A stretch of DNA of 64,000 bases from Nostocales cyanobacterium HT-58-2 (GCA_002163975.1 CP019636.1:7257501-7321500), one strand, 5' to 3'. Shown: positions 33,821 through 42,966, counted from the stretch's first letter. Translations and numbers: made by a program. The notes: generated by a model from the letters alone, not told the origin.

Positions 33821-33943
33821 TTCTACATATATACTTACAGACACACTGCGCATCTTTGAGTGTCAGTCTGCAAGACAGACTGTATCCTTCCTGAGTCGCA
33901 AGATAAACTCAGAATATGGGTTTTTATGTCATTTTTTGCGTAC

Positions 33944-33958
33944 ACCAATTTAATTGGT
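33944..33958. promoter_or_regulatory. Inverted repeat ACCAAT-N3-ATTGGT downstream of the RHH-Mop gene
   Basis: ACCAAT (33944-33949) and ATTGGT (33953-33958), spacer TTA, 41 bp beyond the stop codon of the RHH-Mop gene. Half-sites match those of the two repeats in front of the gene. Confidence 0.3.
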
Positions 33959-33998
33959 ATAATTGTCGAACGCTAGATAGTTCTAACTTAACTTTTCT

Positions 33999-34436
33999 TT
34001 ATTCCCTGGCAATCACAATATCGTTGGACTTAATGACTGCGTAAGCTTCTGTCCCCTCAACCAAATCTAACTCGTCTGCTGATACTCTGGTGATAATTGA
34101 GGTGAGCTCAACTTTGTGAACAATCTCCATTGTGATTTCAGTGTTCACTGCTCCTGTAACAACTCGTTTAACGATTCCCTTAAGAACATTACGAGAGCTA
34201 ACTTTAAGTGGTTTCTTTGGACTCAAAGCTTCTATCTCAGAAGTCCAAGCCTCCTCTGTTTCATACCGCTGGGTTGGTAGTGAAGGCTGTTGAGGAGACT
34301 GTTTATTGAGGCTACGTACCAATTCCCGCAAAATTTCTGTTTTGGTACGCTGAGACTGCTTTGAAAACTCTTCTAGAAGTTTTCGCTCCTCTTCTGAAGT
34401 TTGAAAAGTGATCCATCCTTGTTCTTTTCTTGGCAT
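33999..34436 (-). CDS. RHH-Mop fusion: putative molybdate-responsive one-component regulator
   Basis: 145 residues from the ATG at 34436 (MPRKEQGWITFQTSEEE); a TTG start further up is less likely. Residues about 6-42 read as a ribbon-helix-helix DNA-binding domain (a GWITFQT strand, then KLLEEFSKQSQ and RTKTEILRELVRSL helices). After a Pro/Gln linker, residues about 75-145 are a Mop/TOBE molybdate-binding domain, with SSRNVLKGIVKRVVTGAVNT and VELTSIITRVSADELDLVEG. Known ModE pairs a winged helix with Mop; an RHH reader is different. Two inverted repeats lie just upstream and a wrecked modA diverges from it. Autoregulation or control of Mo uptake is an inference. Confidence 0.75.
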   Translation of the reverse strand: MPRKEQGWITFQTSEEERKLLEEFSKQSQRTKTEILRELVRSLNKQSPQQPSLPTQRYETEEAWTSEIEALSPKKPLKVSSRNVLKGIVKRVVTGAVNTEITMEIVHKVELTSIITRVSADELDLVEGTEAYAVIKSNDIVIARE

Positions 34437-34440
34437 ACTT

Positions 34441-34491
34441 TTACCAATAAAGTTGGTAATCCTTGGCTTGTCTTGGTACGATCCTACCAAG
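34441..34491. promoter_or_regulatory. Paired inverted repeats upstream of the RHH-Mop gene, candidate operator
   Basis: Repeat 1 is TTACCAA-N5-TTGGTAA (34441-34459) and repeat 2 is CTTGGTA-N6-TACCAAG (34472-34491), both perfect. They share the half-site TACCAA/TTGGTA in opposite arrangement and lie 5-55 bases from the RHH-Mop start, in the region between it and modA. Such spacing suits an RHH dimer binding cooperatively. Confidence 0.45.
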
Positions 34492-34534
34492 CGTCAATAC
34501 TTGAAAAATAAATTCTCGGTCCAGCTGTTTTCTT

Positions 34535-34824
34535 GTGAAAAGAAGAGATTTCTTACTTTCCTAGGCACAGCATTTGCCAGTATATTTCTGGTAATTAGCT
34601 TGGGTGACTGGACCTGTTCCCAGTTGTAGCATAAATTAACACTAATTAACTTATTTGTGCTGCTGCCAGCTTAAAACAAGTGTGCGCCGAGTTTTAGCAA
34701 AGGTAGAAAGTAGAAACGTTGAAGCAGATTTCGTTTATGCCACCGATGCTAACATCTCCGCTTAGGTAAAAGTTGCGATGCGCGACTGGCGATAAAGGTG
34801 ACTTCCCCATTGTTTATCCGACAT
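34535..34824 (+). pseudogene. Remnant of modA, molybdate ABC transporter binding protein
   Basis: Three pieces of one protein survive. From GTG 34535 a signal peptide-like run reads KKRFLTFLGTAFASIFLVIS then stops. From 34670 a frame reads LKTSVRRVLAKVESRNVEAD then FVYATDANISA, the C-terminal ModA segment, and hits TAG at 34763-34765, continuing VKVAMRDWR. After a +1 shift KGDFPIVYPT follows, ending at TGA 34825. The middle of about 130 residues is deleted. The match to ModA is by the VYATDA and FPIVYP motifs. It lies divergently from the RHH-Mop gene, whose ligand it would have supplied. Confidence 0.65.
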
Positions 34825-35076
34825 GAGTTCTGATAAAAAGTAAAAATATGACTGTAATACTTAAAATAGCAAGTTTATACTCAGAATATAAATATTATTC
34901 TAAAACAACTAGCTAGTAGTCTAAACGTTCCTGAAAACTGCGTTGTCATTTTGTCAAAGAGCGAGATTCTAAACCAGTATCTCTAGGCTAGCTTTCCTTG
35001 GATAAAGCGTTTCTGAATAGAAACGCTTTATCAATGTGCGGATGAGTGGTTATCGTATAGTAACCGTAAGTATGTG

Positions 35077-35454
35077 TTAAGACACATCTCCCTCATCCGG
35101 TATTTCATCTACTCCAATTTCCCATGGTATACCTCCGTCCGATGGAGGACAGAAACGGATTTTGGCAGTATTAGAAAATAGCTTTAATTTCTCTACCATC
35201 TGGGGAATAACATTCGCCATATGCCAGTAACTTTCTGTGTCATAGCTGATAACAATCAGTATTAAAGTGCCAGCATTTATCTGGAAATACCAGTGGCAAT
35301 TAGACAACAAAGCTCGAGTCATGGGACTACAAGCCTTGAAAAAACGTTTGCAAATCGCTTCTTCTAGTTGTCTTAGTAGTAACTCATCAAGTTGCGTCAC
35401 CCGAGTTGGAGGTAAATCATCTGGGGAAAGAGGTGGAAGAAAGTGTTTACTCAT
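35077..35454 (-). CDS. Conserved hypothetical protein
   Basis: 125 residues from ATG 35454 (MSKHFLPPLSPDDLPPTRV); an upstream TTG at 35475 would add seven residues. Soluble, helical N-terminal half and a beta-rich half (WYFQINAGTLILIVISYD), ending in an acidic tail. No motif recognised. It stands alone between the modA relic and an empty region. A small cyanobacteria-specific family is likely because its composition is coding-like, but no function can be given. Confidence 0.6.
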   Translation of the reverse strand: MSKHFLPPLSPDDLPPTRVTQLDELLLRQLEEAICKRFFKACSPMTRALLSNCHWYFQINAGTLILIVISYDTESYWHMANVIPQMVEKLKLFSNTAKIRFCPPSDGGIPWEIGVDEIPDEGDVS

Positions 35455-36216
35455 GGCACAAAATCTTTCTATCAACGGGATAGCTTATACATAAATTCGC
35501 ACTACATTATGAGAACACGTCAAATTCTCCAGATTTTTTTCCAAATTAAAATAAAAATTGTAATAAAGTGTTGAAGAGTTTATCGATATAGCAATTGTAA
35601 ATGAAAAGACATCATCAACAATATGTTTAGTAAGATAGAACACATCTTTTCAAAAATCTTTGAACAGCTTTATGAGCAGTATGTACAACTGGTTACTAAG
35701 GTAGTCAAAATATGGAAAATAACCTGATTTCCCTGATACATGAAATTTGACTTCACAAGTGTGTCTTAGTTGAATCAATGACCAACTCAAAAATATTTAT
35801 CAGATTGCATACTCCAGACATCGCAGTTTACTCAATTCTTGGTTCAACTTTTTCATAGGATTGTTGCTTCTGCATCTCAACAAAAGAAGCCGTACTTGAG
35901 TTTTTATCTCAAGCAGTTGATAACCTGACTTACTGCTATTTTTAAGCTCATCAAATTCACTTGTGTTTCAGTTATCGAGTTTGGACTTCCGTGAAGTGCA
36001 ACTATGAATTTATCTTGTATGCATAAAAGCTACCACTATTTTTTCTTTATAGAAAAATAGAAATGCATTATAAGTAACATTTGTAATAGTATTTTAACAA
36101 CAATTATCATCTGATCCAAGCGATAGTACATCTTAACTTAGCTAGAGAAGGTTGACATATTTCGGCAATATAAAGAATCATCTTAGGGACACAGGGTTGT
36201 CGCTTGTGAGGAAAAC
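35455..36216. other. Long gap with possible gene remnants
   Basis: 762 bp upstream of the large antiporter gene. It holds a 34-codon open frame at 35623-35727 (MFSKIEHIFSKIFEQLYEQY at its start; amphipathic, no Shine-Dalgarno) and, on the reverse strand at 35800-35967, an open frame with no start codon that reads TSEFDELKNSSKSGYQLLEI and ends KLRCLEYAI. The second looks like the tail of a lost gene. Neither is secure. The leader and promoter of the antiporter gene must lie in the last 100-200 bases. Confidence 0.4.
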
Positions 36217-38397
36217 ATGCACACAGTTGTTCTCGTTCTTGTTGAGGTGCTAGTTGTTATTGGACTGTCACGGCTAGTAGGACTTGGGTTCCGGTGGATT
36301 AACCAACCTCTCGTCATTGGAGAGATTGTTGCCGGGATTATGCTGGGACCATCTCTTTTCGGGTGGGTTGCTCCAGGGTTGGCAGCTACCTTGTTTCCAC
36401 CTGAAACAATTCCCTTCCTCAATGTGCTGTCTCAGGTGGGGCTGATTTTTTTCATGTTTTTGATTGGGCTAGAGTTAAACCCCAAATACCTCAGCGGCAA
36501 TTTAGAAATAGCAGTATTAACATCACACGTCAGTATTCTAGTGCCGTTTTCATTAGGAACGCTGCTAGCAGTGCTACTGTATCCTCTAGTTTCCAATGCT
36601 AGTGTATCATTTACTGCCTTTGCTCTTTTTCTGGGAGCAGCGATGTCGATTACTGCTTTCCCAGTACTGGCACGAATCATTACCGAGAACAACTTGCAAG
36701 GGACTCGTTTAGGAACTTTGGCGCTGACTTGTGCAGCAGTAGATGATGTGACTGCATGGTGCTTGTTGGCAGTCGCGATCGCAGTAGCGCGTACAGGTGG
36801 TATCACGAGTGCTTTCCCTACCATTATTGCCAGCATCGTATACATAGGCTTAATGGTGACAGTGGGGCGAAAATTCTTGCAACGCCTCAGCGCGTATTAC
36901 CGTCGCACTGGACGCCTTAACCAATTTGTTCTAGCTTTAATTTACGTAGGAGTGGTTGCTTCTGCTCTCATTACTGAACTGATTGGCATTCACTTGATAT
37001 TTGGAGCGTTTTTGGTAGGAGCAGCGATGCCCAAGAATGCAGGTTTAGTGCGGGAAATAGCAGTCAAAACGGAAGATTTTGTACTGATATTCTTGCTACC
37101 AGTCTTTTTTGCTTACAGTGGTTTACGGACGGAGATTGGTTTACTCAATAGTCCAGAATTATGGGTATTGTGCTTATCTGTGCTAGGAGTAGCAATCATA
37201 GGAAAATACGTTGGTACTTATGTAGCAGCTCGTGTCAGTGGCATAAATAATCGAGAAGCCTCAGCACTAGGTTGGTTGATGAATACTCGCGGCTTAACTG
37301 AGCTGATAGTGCTAAATATTGGTCTTAGTCTTGGTGTCATTTCGCCCCTATTATTTACCATGTTGGTGATTATGGCACTGGTCACAACATTTATGACATC
37401 GCCACTATTAGAGCGAACTTATCCGAAAAAGCTCATCAAGTTAGATGTGATCGAGCAAGAACCAGAAGAAACAGGTGTAGACACGTGTGCTAGTAAAGAC
37501 CTTCAAAGTCGTCCTTACCGAATTTTGGTTCCAGTCGCAAATCCCACAACTCAAAAAGGTTTGATGCAGTTGGCTGTAGCGATCGCTGTCAACTACAAAC
37601 AACCTGCTGTTGTTCATCCCCTCAGTTTGATTGAACTTGAAGAAGACTATGCTTTTGAGAGTACTCCACAAGAAGCAGACAGACTGATTGCAGAACGCCG
37701 CCAACAGTTAGAAGAATTGATTTCACGTCTAGAACCATCAGAAGCACGCTCTTATGTGCATCCTATTGTTCGCATATCAAACAATGTTGCACGACAAACA
37801 TCACAGATTGCCTTACTCGAGCAAGTTAATTTAATTCTAGTGGGATGGCATCGCCCAGCTTTTAGTCATAATCGCTTAGGTGGACGAGTTGGTCAAATTT
37901 TGACTAATGCACCAGTAGATGTCGCGGTATTTATCAACCGGGGAGAAGAGCGTTTAGAAAGCCTGTTGGTTCCCTATTCCGCAAACATTCATGATGATTT
38001 AGCACTCATACTTGCTCTGAGACTGCTTGTAAACCATGATACCTGTCGATTACAGATTTTACAGGTTGTGGCAGATAATCAGGTGAAAAATGAACTTAGT
38101 TATGAGCTTCACACAATAATGGAGCAATTGCCTCAAAGTGTACGCGATCGCATTAACATCAAAGTCGTCGAAGCTGCAGAGCCAATTAAAGCCGTAGTCG
38201 CAGCCTCAGAAGCCGTTGATCTAACCATTGCTGGCACGAGCCGTGCTTGGGGTATCGAACGTCAAACCCTAGGACGCTACACAGACGAACTAGCCATTGA
38301 GTGTCGTTCCTCGCTGCTCATTACCCGTCGCTACAGTCAATTTACCTCTCACCTTGCCAACGTTCTTTCTAACGAAAAATCAGAAATGAAAAGTTAG
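36217..38397 (+). CDS. Kef/NapA-type cation:proton antiporter with C-terminal stress-domain pair
   Basis: 726 residues. The first about 400 are 12-13 membrane helices with CPA2 motifs: RWINQPLVIGEIVAGIMLGP, FLIGLELNP, and the ion-binding acidic pair in CAAVDDVTAWCLLAVA near 187. The remaining 320 residues are soluble and look like two universal-stress-protein-like domains (LVPVANPTTQKGLMQLAVAI and LLVPYSANIHDDLALILALR). The protein likely exchanges K+ or Na+ for H+ and senses a nucleotide in the C-terminal part. The next gene begins 117 bp later with no known partner. Confidence 0.9.
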   Translation: MHTVVLVLVEVLVVIGLSRLVGLGFRWINQPLVIGEIVAGIMLGPSLFGWVAPGLAATLFPPETIPFLNVLSQVGLIFFMFLIGLELNPKYLSGNLEIAVLTSHVSILVPFSLGTLLAVLLYPLVSNASVSFTAFALFLGAAMSITAFPVLARIITENNLQGTRLGTLALTCAAVDDVTAWCLLAVAIAVARTGGITSAFPTIIASIVYIGLMVTVGRKFLQRLSAYYRRTGRLNQFVLALIYVGVVASALITELIGIHLIFGAFLVGAAMPKNAGLVREIAVKTEDFVLIFLLPVFFAYSGLRTEIGLLNSPELWVLCLSVLGVAIIGKYVGTYVAARVSGINNREASALGWLMNTRGLTELIVLNIGLSLGVISPLLFTMLVIMALVTTFMTSPLLERTYPKKLIKLDVIEQEPEETGVDTCASKDLQSRPYRILVPVANPTTQKGLMQLAVAIAVNYKQPAVVHPLSLIELEEDYAFESTPQEADRLIAERRQQLEELISRLEPSEARSYVHPIVRISNNVARQTSQIALLEQVNLILVGWHRPAFSHNRLGGRVGQILTNAPVDVAVFINRGEERLESLLVPYSANIHDDLALILALRLLVNHDTCRLQILQVVADNQVKNELSYELHTIMEQLPQSVRDRINIKVVEAAEPIKAVVAASEAVDLTIAGTSRAWGIERQTLGRYTDELAIECRSSLLITRRYSQFTSHLANVLSNEKSEMKS

Positions 38398-38513
38398 CTC
38401 ATTCATGAATTATAAACAATGAATTATGTAATGAGGAAACTATCTCTTTCATCATTCAGCATTCATAATTCATTGTTTCTCCTGTGACTCATAACTCAAT
38501 ATTTCTAAATATC

Positions 38514-39038
38514 ATGAATCATTTAAACTTGAGATCCTTGACCTTTTATGGTGTGGCAATAAGTTCAGTGTTGCTTTTGTTTAAAGTCGTAACTGCATAT
38601 GGAGAAACCAACCTCAAAGCACCTCCTGCAGTTAACAGTCAATATCGCCTCGTGTTTGATGAAAATTTACCTATATGTGAAAAATCAGATGTTCTACTAT
38701 TAAGTGTTCAACAATCAGGAGTTTACTTGAATGGCTTTTTACTACCAGTAAACTCTGACACCAAAGCTTCTAAACTATCTGAAACTATGTCTTCACTCAC
38801 AGGTAGACTTCAGCATAGACAATTGAGTTTATCTGGAAAAGTCCCCCGAGATATCCTATGTAATATTCCAGGATCTCAAACACAAGCAAACATTAGCCCA
38901 GTTAAAATACAAATTCAACTGGTAGATAAAAGGGATTTCATAGGACAAATAAATGTGAGTGGCACCTCCAGAGCTATTGGATTAAAAGCAATACCACAAA
39001 AAAGTAATGGACAAGCTGAGCAGTCAAACAATCATTAA
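38514..39038 (+). CDS. Secreted or membrane-anchored hypothetical protein
   Basis: 174 residues from ATG 38514 (MNHLNLRSLTFYGVAISSVL; a GTG at 38484 is an alternative). A hydrophobic N-terminal segment followed by ETNLK suggests a signal peptide or anchor. The soluble part has strands such as QYRLVFDENLPICEKSDVLL and ICEK/ILCNIPG, with two Cys that may bridge. It is 117 bp behind the antiporter and 152 bp ahead of the AMIN gene, so perhaps an envelope helper. Not recognised as a named family. Confidence 0.6.
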   Translation: MNHLNLRSLTFYGVAISSVLLLFKVVTAYGETNLKAPPAVNSQYRLVFDENLPICEKSDVLLLSVQQSGVYLNGFLLPVNSDTKASKLSETMSSLTGRLQHRQLSLSGKVPRDILCNIPGSQTQANISPVKIQIQLVDKRDFIGQINVSGTSRAIGLKAIPQKSNGQAEQSNNH

Positions 39039-39189
39039 CTGCAAATTCATCATTAGATTTAGAGCGAGAAATTGTAGGATGCGCTGTAGCAACGCGTAAC
39101 GCATCATATGGACATCTTTAACAAGCGACAAGCAAAAAAAACAGTTGTCATGGACAATTGTGAATAAGTTTTGTGGAGCATTGAGGAGT

Positions 39190-40257
39190 ATGGATAAGCA
39201 ATTAAGGAATAGGAATTCTTTAGACTTATGCAAGTATCTGTTTCGGCTTGGTTTATTTGGCTTGTATGTAGCAATATTTAGCAGCAACGCTCTCAGCGTC
39301 TACGCCCTTAAACCTGGCAATAGTAGTAGCGTAGCACCACTGGCAAGACTTGAGGATTGGCGCTTTTACCCAGAGGCGTCACAACTAGAAATTTCCCTAT
39401 CAGCCGCCTCACAACCCAAGTCCTTTTACCTTGCTCAACCCCCGCGCATTGTTATAGATTTACCAGGGACTAAGTTAGGCAACATTCCCACTCAACAAAA
39501 TTTCTCTGGAGCAATCCGAAGCATTCGCGTTGCCCAACTCAACGCAGATGTTACTCGTATTGTCATGGATTTAGCACCAGGAACTCTCGTCGATCCAAAC
39601 CAAGTGCAACTGCAACCTGTTTCCCGAGCAAGTCTAAACCGTTGGGTATTACGTCCTTTAGTTGCAAGTAATCGTACCTTTTTTCCACAAGGAAATTTGC
39701 CACCTCTACCCGGCAATTTTTCACCTACAACTATGACTTCACCGCAACCAAGCAACACACCACCTAGTATCTACAACAATCCTCCACAACCGCCAGGGAA
39801 TTTCCCACCAGGTACGTACAATAATCCCCCGCAAGCGCCAGTTAACCTACCATCAGCTACCTATAATTCTCCACAACCGCCAGGGAATTTCCCACCAGGT
39901 ACGTACAATAATCCTCCACAACCACCAGCTAACCTACCGTCAGCTACCTATAATCCTCCACAAGTACCTAATTTCAGTGTACCGCCACCATTAACAACTA
40001 CACCCGCAACGACCAATAACTTTCCACAAGCACCATCTGTCCGAGTACCGCCTTTGACGCCTAGTAACCCTTCTCAACTCCCTAGTTCTGTTCTTCCCGC
40101 ACCTTCTTTTCCATCTCAACGCAGTAATATTGACAACAGTATTCCTCCTGTGGGTGCGTCAAATTTTCCTGTTCCAACCGCCCCCAGTTCTCCGCCTAGT
40201 TCCCCTAATTCTAGAGTGATTGAGTTTGGTCAGCCCTTTCCCAATCCCAGAAGGTAA
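39190..40257 (+). CDS. AMIN-domain protein with Pro-rich tandem repeats
   Basis: 355 residues from ATG 39190, supported by GAGGAG; the frame is open from 39145 but that start is TTG. N-terminal signal segment at about 14-40, then an AMIN domain at about 48-160 (LEDWRFYPEASQLEISLSAA, PPRIVIDLPGTKLG, ADVTRIVMDLAPG), which anchors proteins to the periplasmic cell wall or outer-membrane machinery. The rest is Pro/Asn-rich; two 87-bp copies make the 29-residue repeat NNPPQPPGNFPPGTYNNPP. It lacks an amidase or secretin domain, so it is an AMIN-only envelope protein. Confidence 0.82.
   Translation: MDKQLRNRNSLDLCKYLFRLGLFGLYVAIFSSNALSVYALKPGNSSSVAPLARLEDWRFYPEASQLEISLSAASQPKSFYLAQPPRIVIDLPGTKLGNIPTQQNFSGAIRSIRVAQLNADVTRIVMDLAPGTLVDPNQVQLQPVSRASLNRWVLRPLVASNRTFFPQGNLPPLPGNFSPTTMTSPQPSNTPPSIYNNPPQPPGNFPPGTYNNPPQAPVNLPSATYNSPQPPGNFPPGTYNNPPQPPANLPSATYNPPQVPNFSVPPPLTTTPATTNNFPQAPSVRVPPLTPSNPSQLPSSVLPAPSFPSQRSNIDNSIPPVGASNFPVPTAPSSPPSSPNSRVIEFGQPFPNPRR
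39784..39957 (+). repeat. 87-bp tandem repeat (29 codons), two copies
   Basis: CCACAACCGCCAGGG recurs at 39784, 39871 and (as CCACAAGTACC) 39958, a period of 87 bp. The two full copies are about 90 percent identical and keep the reading frame of the AMIN protein. Confidence 0.85.
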
Positions 40258-40273
40258 AGTGAAGGGAGAAGAA

Positions 40274-40338
40274 AAAAGAACGAAGAACGAAATAATTGAG
40301 CCATTTTTCTTTCTTCCTTCTTATATCTTCGTTCTTTT
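40274..40338. terminator. Inverted repeat between convergent AMIN and DUF3172 genes
   Basis: AAAAGAACGAAGA (40274-40286) is the perfect complement of TCTTCGTTCTTTT (40326-40338). The long loop is purine/pyrimidine-rich. Bidirectional terminator suggested by position between two convergent stops. Confidence 0.4.
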
Positions 40339-40878
40339 CTAGAATCTCTCTGTTTCCAGTGCAGGAGCAGTTGCTCCTGGTTGGTTGATGAAGAAGTTTT
40401 TCGCGTCATCATTCTCGTAAGTGCAGCTAATGTCGGGTTTGTCGCTGTTTAAGTCACCCGCATAGGCAAAGTGGTTCAGGCGATTTTTGCAATCTCTCAC
40501 TTGATCTGAAGTCACAAGCTTTCTTTGTTCTAAAATTGCCCAGTTACTGGAACGCAGAACACATCCCGGACGCATACTAGGCTGACCGACGTAGACTTTA
40601 AAGGGGTTGAGAGTCACAAACAGTCTAGTGTCCATCACCATAGCGCTGGCTCCATACTGCACACAAATATCAGCATTCGGTGCTTTGGTATCAATGAATT
40701 CTCGGGTAGCTACGTTGTTTGGAGTAAACGTCGCTGTGGAACTAAAAGCAATACCAATCCCAATGCCTAAAACAAACACCCCTCCCAAAATTGCTATGGT
40801 GGTGAAATTAAAGATAGGGGATTGAAAGACAGAGGGTTTAGGAGCAGTAGCTGTTCTACCAGTGGGTTTTCGTCTCAT
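40339..40878 (-). CDS. DUF3172 domain protein, membrane-anchored
   Basis: 179 residues from ATG 40878 (MRRKPTGRTATAPKPSV); the frame is open further upstream but those residues are not part of the family. One membrane helix at about 26-46 (TTIAILGGVFVLGIGIGIAF), then a globular part with DICVQYGASAMVMDTRLFVT, the stretch RPGCVLRSSNWAIL and CKNRLNHFAYAGD. These match DUF3172, which occurs only in cyanobacteria and some algae. Function unknown; the topology puts the globular domain outside the thylakoid or plasma membrane. Confidence 0.82.
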   Translation of the reverse strand: MRRKPTGRTATAPKPSVFQSPIFNFTTIAILGGVFVLGIGIGIAFSSTATFTPNNVATREFIDTKAPNADICVQYGASAMVMDTRLFVTLNPFKVYVGQPSMRPGCVLRSSNWAILEQRKLVTSDQVRDCKNRLNHFAYAGDLNSDKPDISCTYENDDAKNFFINQPGATAPALETERF

Positions 40879-41462
40879 TTTCGCTTCATCAACTTTACGC
40901 TTTGGACAACAGGGAGTGGATTCAAGTACTCTCCCTCTTTCAGTATGCCGATTCTTAACTGTAATTGTCTGTAACTTTTTTCTTATGTTCCTATCAATTG
41001 CCAAAATGAGCAAAGCAGCTAAACATTATGGCTGAACTGTAGGTATGTCGATTGTTATTTATATCTATAACAATTGATGTGCATTTTTCTCTGTTGGTTA
41101 ATTTAAAATTTCAGTTTCATTCAATATTTAATCATAGGTCATTAAAGTAAAAAGGCTATTGATAAATAGGTAGTATCATTTTATAGTCTTATACAAGTAA
41201 ATTACACTATGAAAGTTAACTTCTTGCTTTTCTATGAGGTGTGTTTTACTTAATAGATTAATTCTTGGTTAAGCTTAACTTAGTATAAAATACAGCTTTT
41301 ATTAAGCTAAAAATGCTTACTCTGTTAATTTTATCATTTTTTGATTTTTAATTTTTTAGTATTCAGGCTCAGTATGATAGCTTTTTATGACTCTTGGTCT
41401 AAAGACATAAAGAAATGTAAACTAAAAATTAAGATAATATTAATACATTCAGTAGAAGTAAA
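40879..41462. other. AT-rich intergenic, no gene seen
   Basis: 584 bp very rich in A and T between DUF3172 and the ABC permease, which are read away from each other. Only short chance frames occur. The ATPase partner of the permease is not here. Confidence 0.5.
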
Positions 41463-42284
41463 GTGACATTTCAACAAGCTTTGGGCAAGAGTTTCAAAAT
41501 CTCACAAATTCAAACCCTCATAGCTGATAGTCTCACGGTTTTTTGGGGCGATTGGCTAGAGTTACGTGTGCGAATTACACAAGTTGCTGCATCTGGGCTG
41601 ATATCTCCACTGATCTACATTTTGGCTTTCGGTTTGGGTTTGGGTAGCTCTATCAAACCAGGCACAGGAATTAGTGGTAACTATAATAACTACTTAGAGT
41701 TTCTACTACCAGGGATGGTAGCGCTGTCATCAATGACAATCAGCTTTGGTGGCACGACTTTTTCCATCTGCGGAGATAGACTCTTTACCAAAAACTTTGA
41801 GGAATTGTTACTCGTTCCCGTGCATCCTCTAGCGTTGCACATGGGAAAAATGCTCGCAGGAGTATTGCGGGGGTTAATGACTTCTGGTTCTGTCATTTTT
41901 GTAGCGCTGCTGTTCACTAGAAACTTAAATTTCCTCAACCCATTGTTTTTACTGATATTGGTACTCAATTGTGCTGTTTTTGCAGGTTTGGGAGTGATTG
42001 TGGGATTGACGGTGAAATCTCTTGAGTCTGTCGGGCTCTACAACAACTTTGTTATTATTCCCATGTCTTTCTTGGGTGCAACGTTTTTTGACCCTAGTAC
42101 ATTACCAGCTGGCTTGAAAGTTGTAGTGTACTTATTACCTCTAACTTACGCCAGCCTTGGACTACGTGCAGCTGCTTACTCGCCATTGTTCCAGTTTCCT
42201 TGGTACAGTGTGCCAATTTTACTGATGGTGGCGATCGCCCTTTCTGTGTGGGGTGCGTACCAATTTTCTCATCAGCAGGATTAA
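41463..42284 (+). CDS. ABC-2 type transporter permease
   Basis: 273 residues from a GTG at 41463. Six membrane helices and the ABC-2 signature (LEFLLPGMVALSSMTISFGG, FTKNFEELLLVPVHPLALHM, GATFFDPSTLPAGLKVVVYL) of the NodJ/DrrB export group. It would pump polysaccharide, lipid or drug out of the cell with a separate ATPase. No ATPase gene is adjacent on either side, so it is an orphan permease or depends on a distant subunit. A GGTGCGTTA palindrome follows at 42323-42348. Confidence 0.88.
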   Translation: MTFQQALGKSFKISQIQTLIADSLTVFWGDWLELRVRITQVAASGLISPLIYILAFGLGLGSSIKPGTGISGNYNNYLEFLLPGMVALSSMTISFGGTTFSICGDRLFTKNFEELLLVPVHPLALHMGKMLAGVLRGLMTSGSVIFVALLFTRNLNFLNPLFLLILVLNCAVFAGLGVIVGLTVKSLESVGLYNNFVIIPMSFLGATFFDPSTLPAGLKVVVYLLPLTYASLGLRAAAYSPLFQFPWYSVPILLMVAIALSVWGAYQFSHQQD

Positions 42285-42322
42285 TAGTTTTTGGATTGTA
42301 AAAGAGAGTTTTAGATTCACAA

Positions 42323-42348
42323 GGTGCGTTACAGTTCGTTAACGCACC
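42323..42348. repeat. GGTGCGTTA/TAACGCACC palindrome
   Basis: GGTGCGTTA (42323-42331) pairs with TAACGCACC (42340-42348), nine bp, 8-nt loop. Similar half-sites occur at 9732-9776 and, less perfectly, near 44514-44550, so this is a dispersed palindrome, possibly doubling as a terminator for the permease. Confidence 0.55.
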
Positions 42349-42493
42349 GCATTAAATTAATATGTTACGGTCCAAAGAGTTGTTTAATGAATTGGGAAAA
42401 ACTCAACAAAACCATCACTATCACGCATCCTACTGGAACGGGAAACTGGCAGCAATTCTTTCATAGCTCCATATCTAAAACATCTAAAATTCT

Positions 42494-42952
42494 ATGACGC
42501 AACCATCTAATATTCGCCAGCTGTTAACTGACACAAAACTAGGGTTAATACCACACCTAGACAACCGCCTGAAAACAATTGAAAACCTCCTCCAGCAGCA
42601 AGAAAATTTGGAATTTCAGCCTTATGACTTGCTGTTTGGAGAGTGCAAAACCCTGGCTGCTAACGAACCACGACCGCTGATTACCCAGTCAATTTCTCTC
42701 ATATTTTTTATGACTGGCAACGCTGAAGATAAACTTGAACTCTTGCTGTTAGCATCCGAATTGCAGAACACAGTAGATGCTGCAATTTTTGAGTGGAGTA
42801 ACCATGAGTGGCATCAGTTTGAGAAACCTTTAAAACGACCAGTGACTCAAATTGCTGGTGGTTTAGATTACGAATTACTGGAAAGTTCCCCTGATTCTTG
42901 TTACATTACTCTTTTTCGAGAATTTGATTTAACTTATCCTCTCACTTTTTAG
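42494..42952 (+). CDS. Conserved hypothetical protein
   Basis: 152 residues, ATG at 42494. Acidic and helical (NRLKTIENLLQQQENLEFQP, SLIFFMTGNAEDKLELLLLA), ending in VTQIAGGLDYELLESSPDSC and FDLTYPLTF. No signal peptide or membrane helix. I do not recognise a named family; it looks like a cyanobacteria-specific cytosolic protein. It stands alone with a 10-bp hairpin 15 bases after its stop. Confidence 0.6.
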   Translation: MTQPSNIRQLLTDTKLGLIPHLDNRLKTIENLLQQQENLEFQPYDLLFGECKTLAANEPRPLITQSISLIFFMTGNAEDKLELLLLASELQNTVDAAIFEWSNHEWHQFEKPLKRPVTQIAGGLDYELLESSPDSCYITLFREFDLTYPLTF

Positions 42953-42966
42953 ATTGATCGAGCCAG

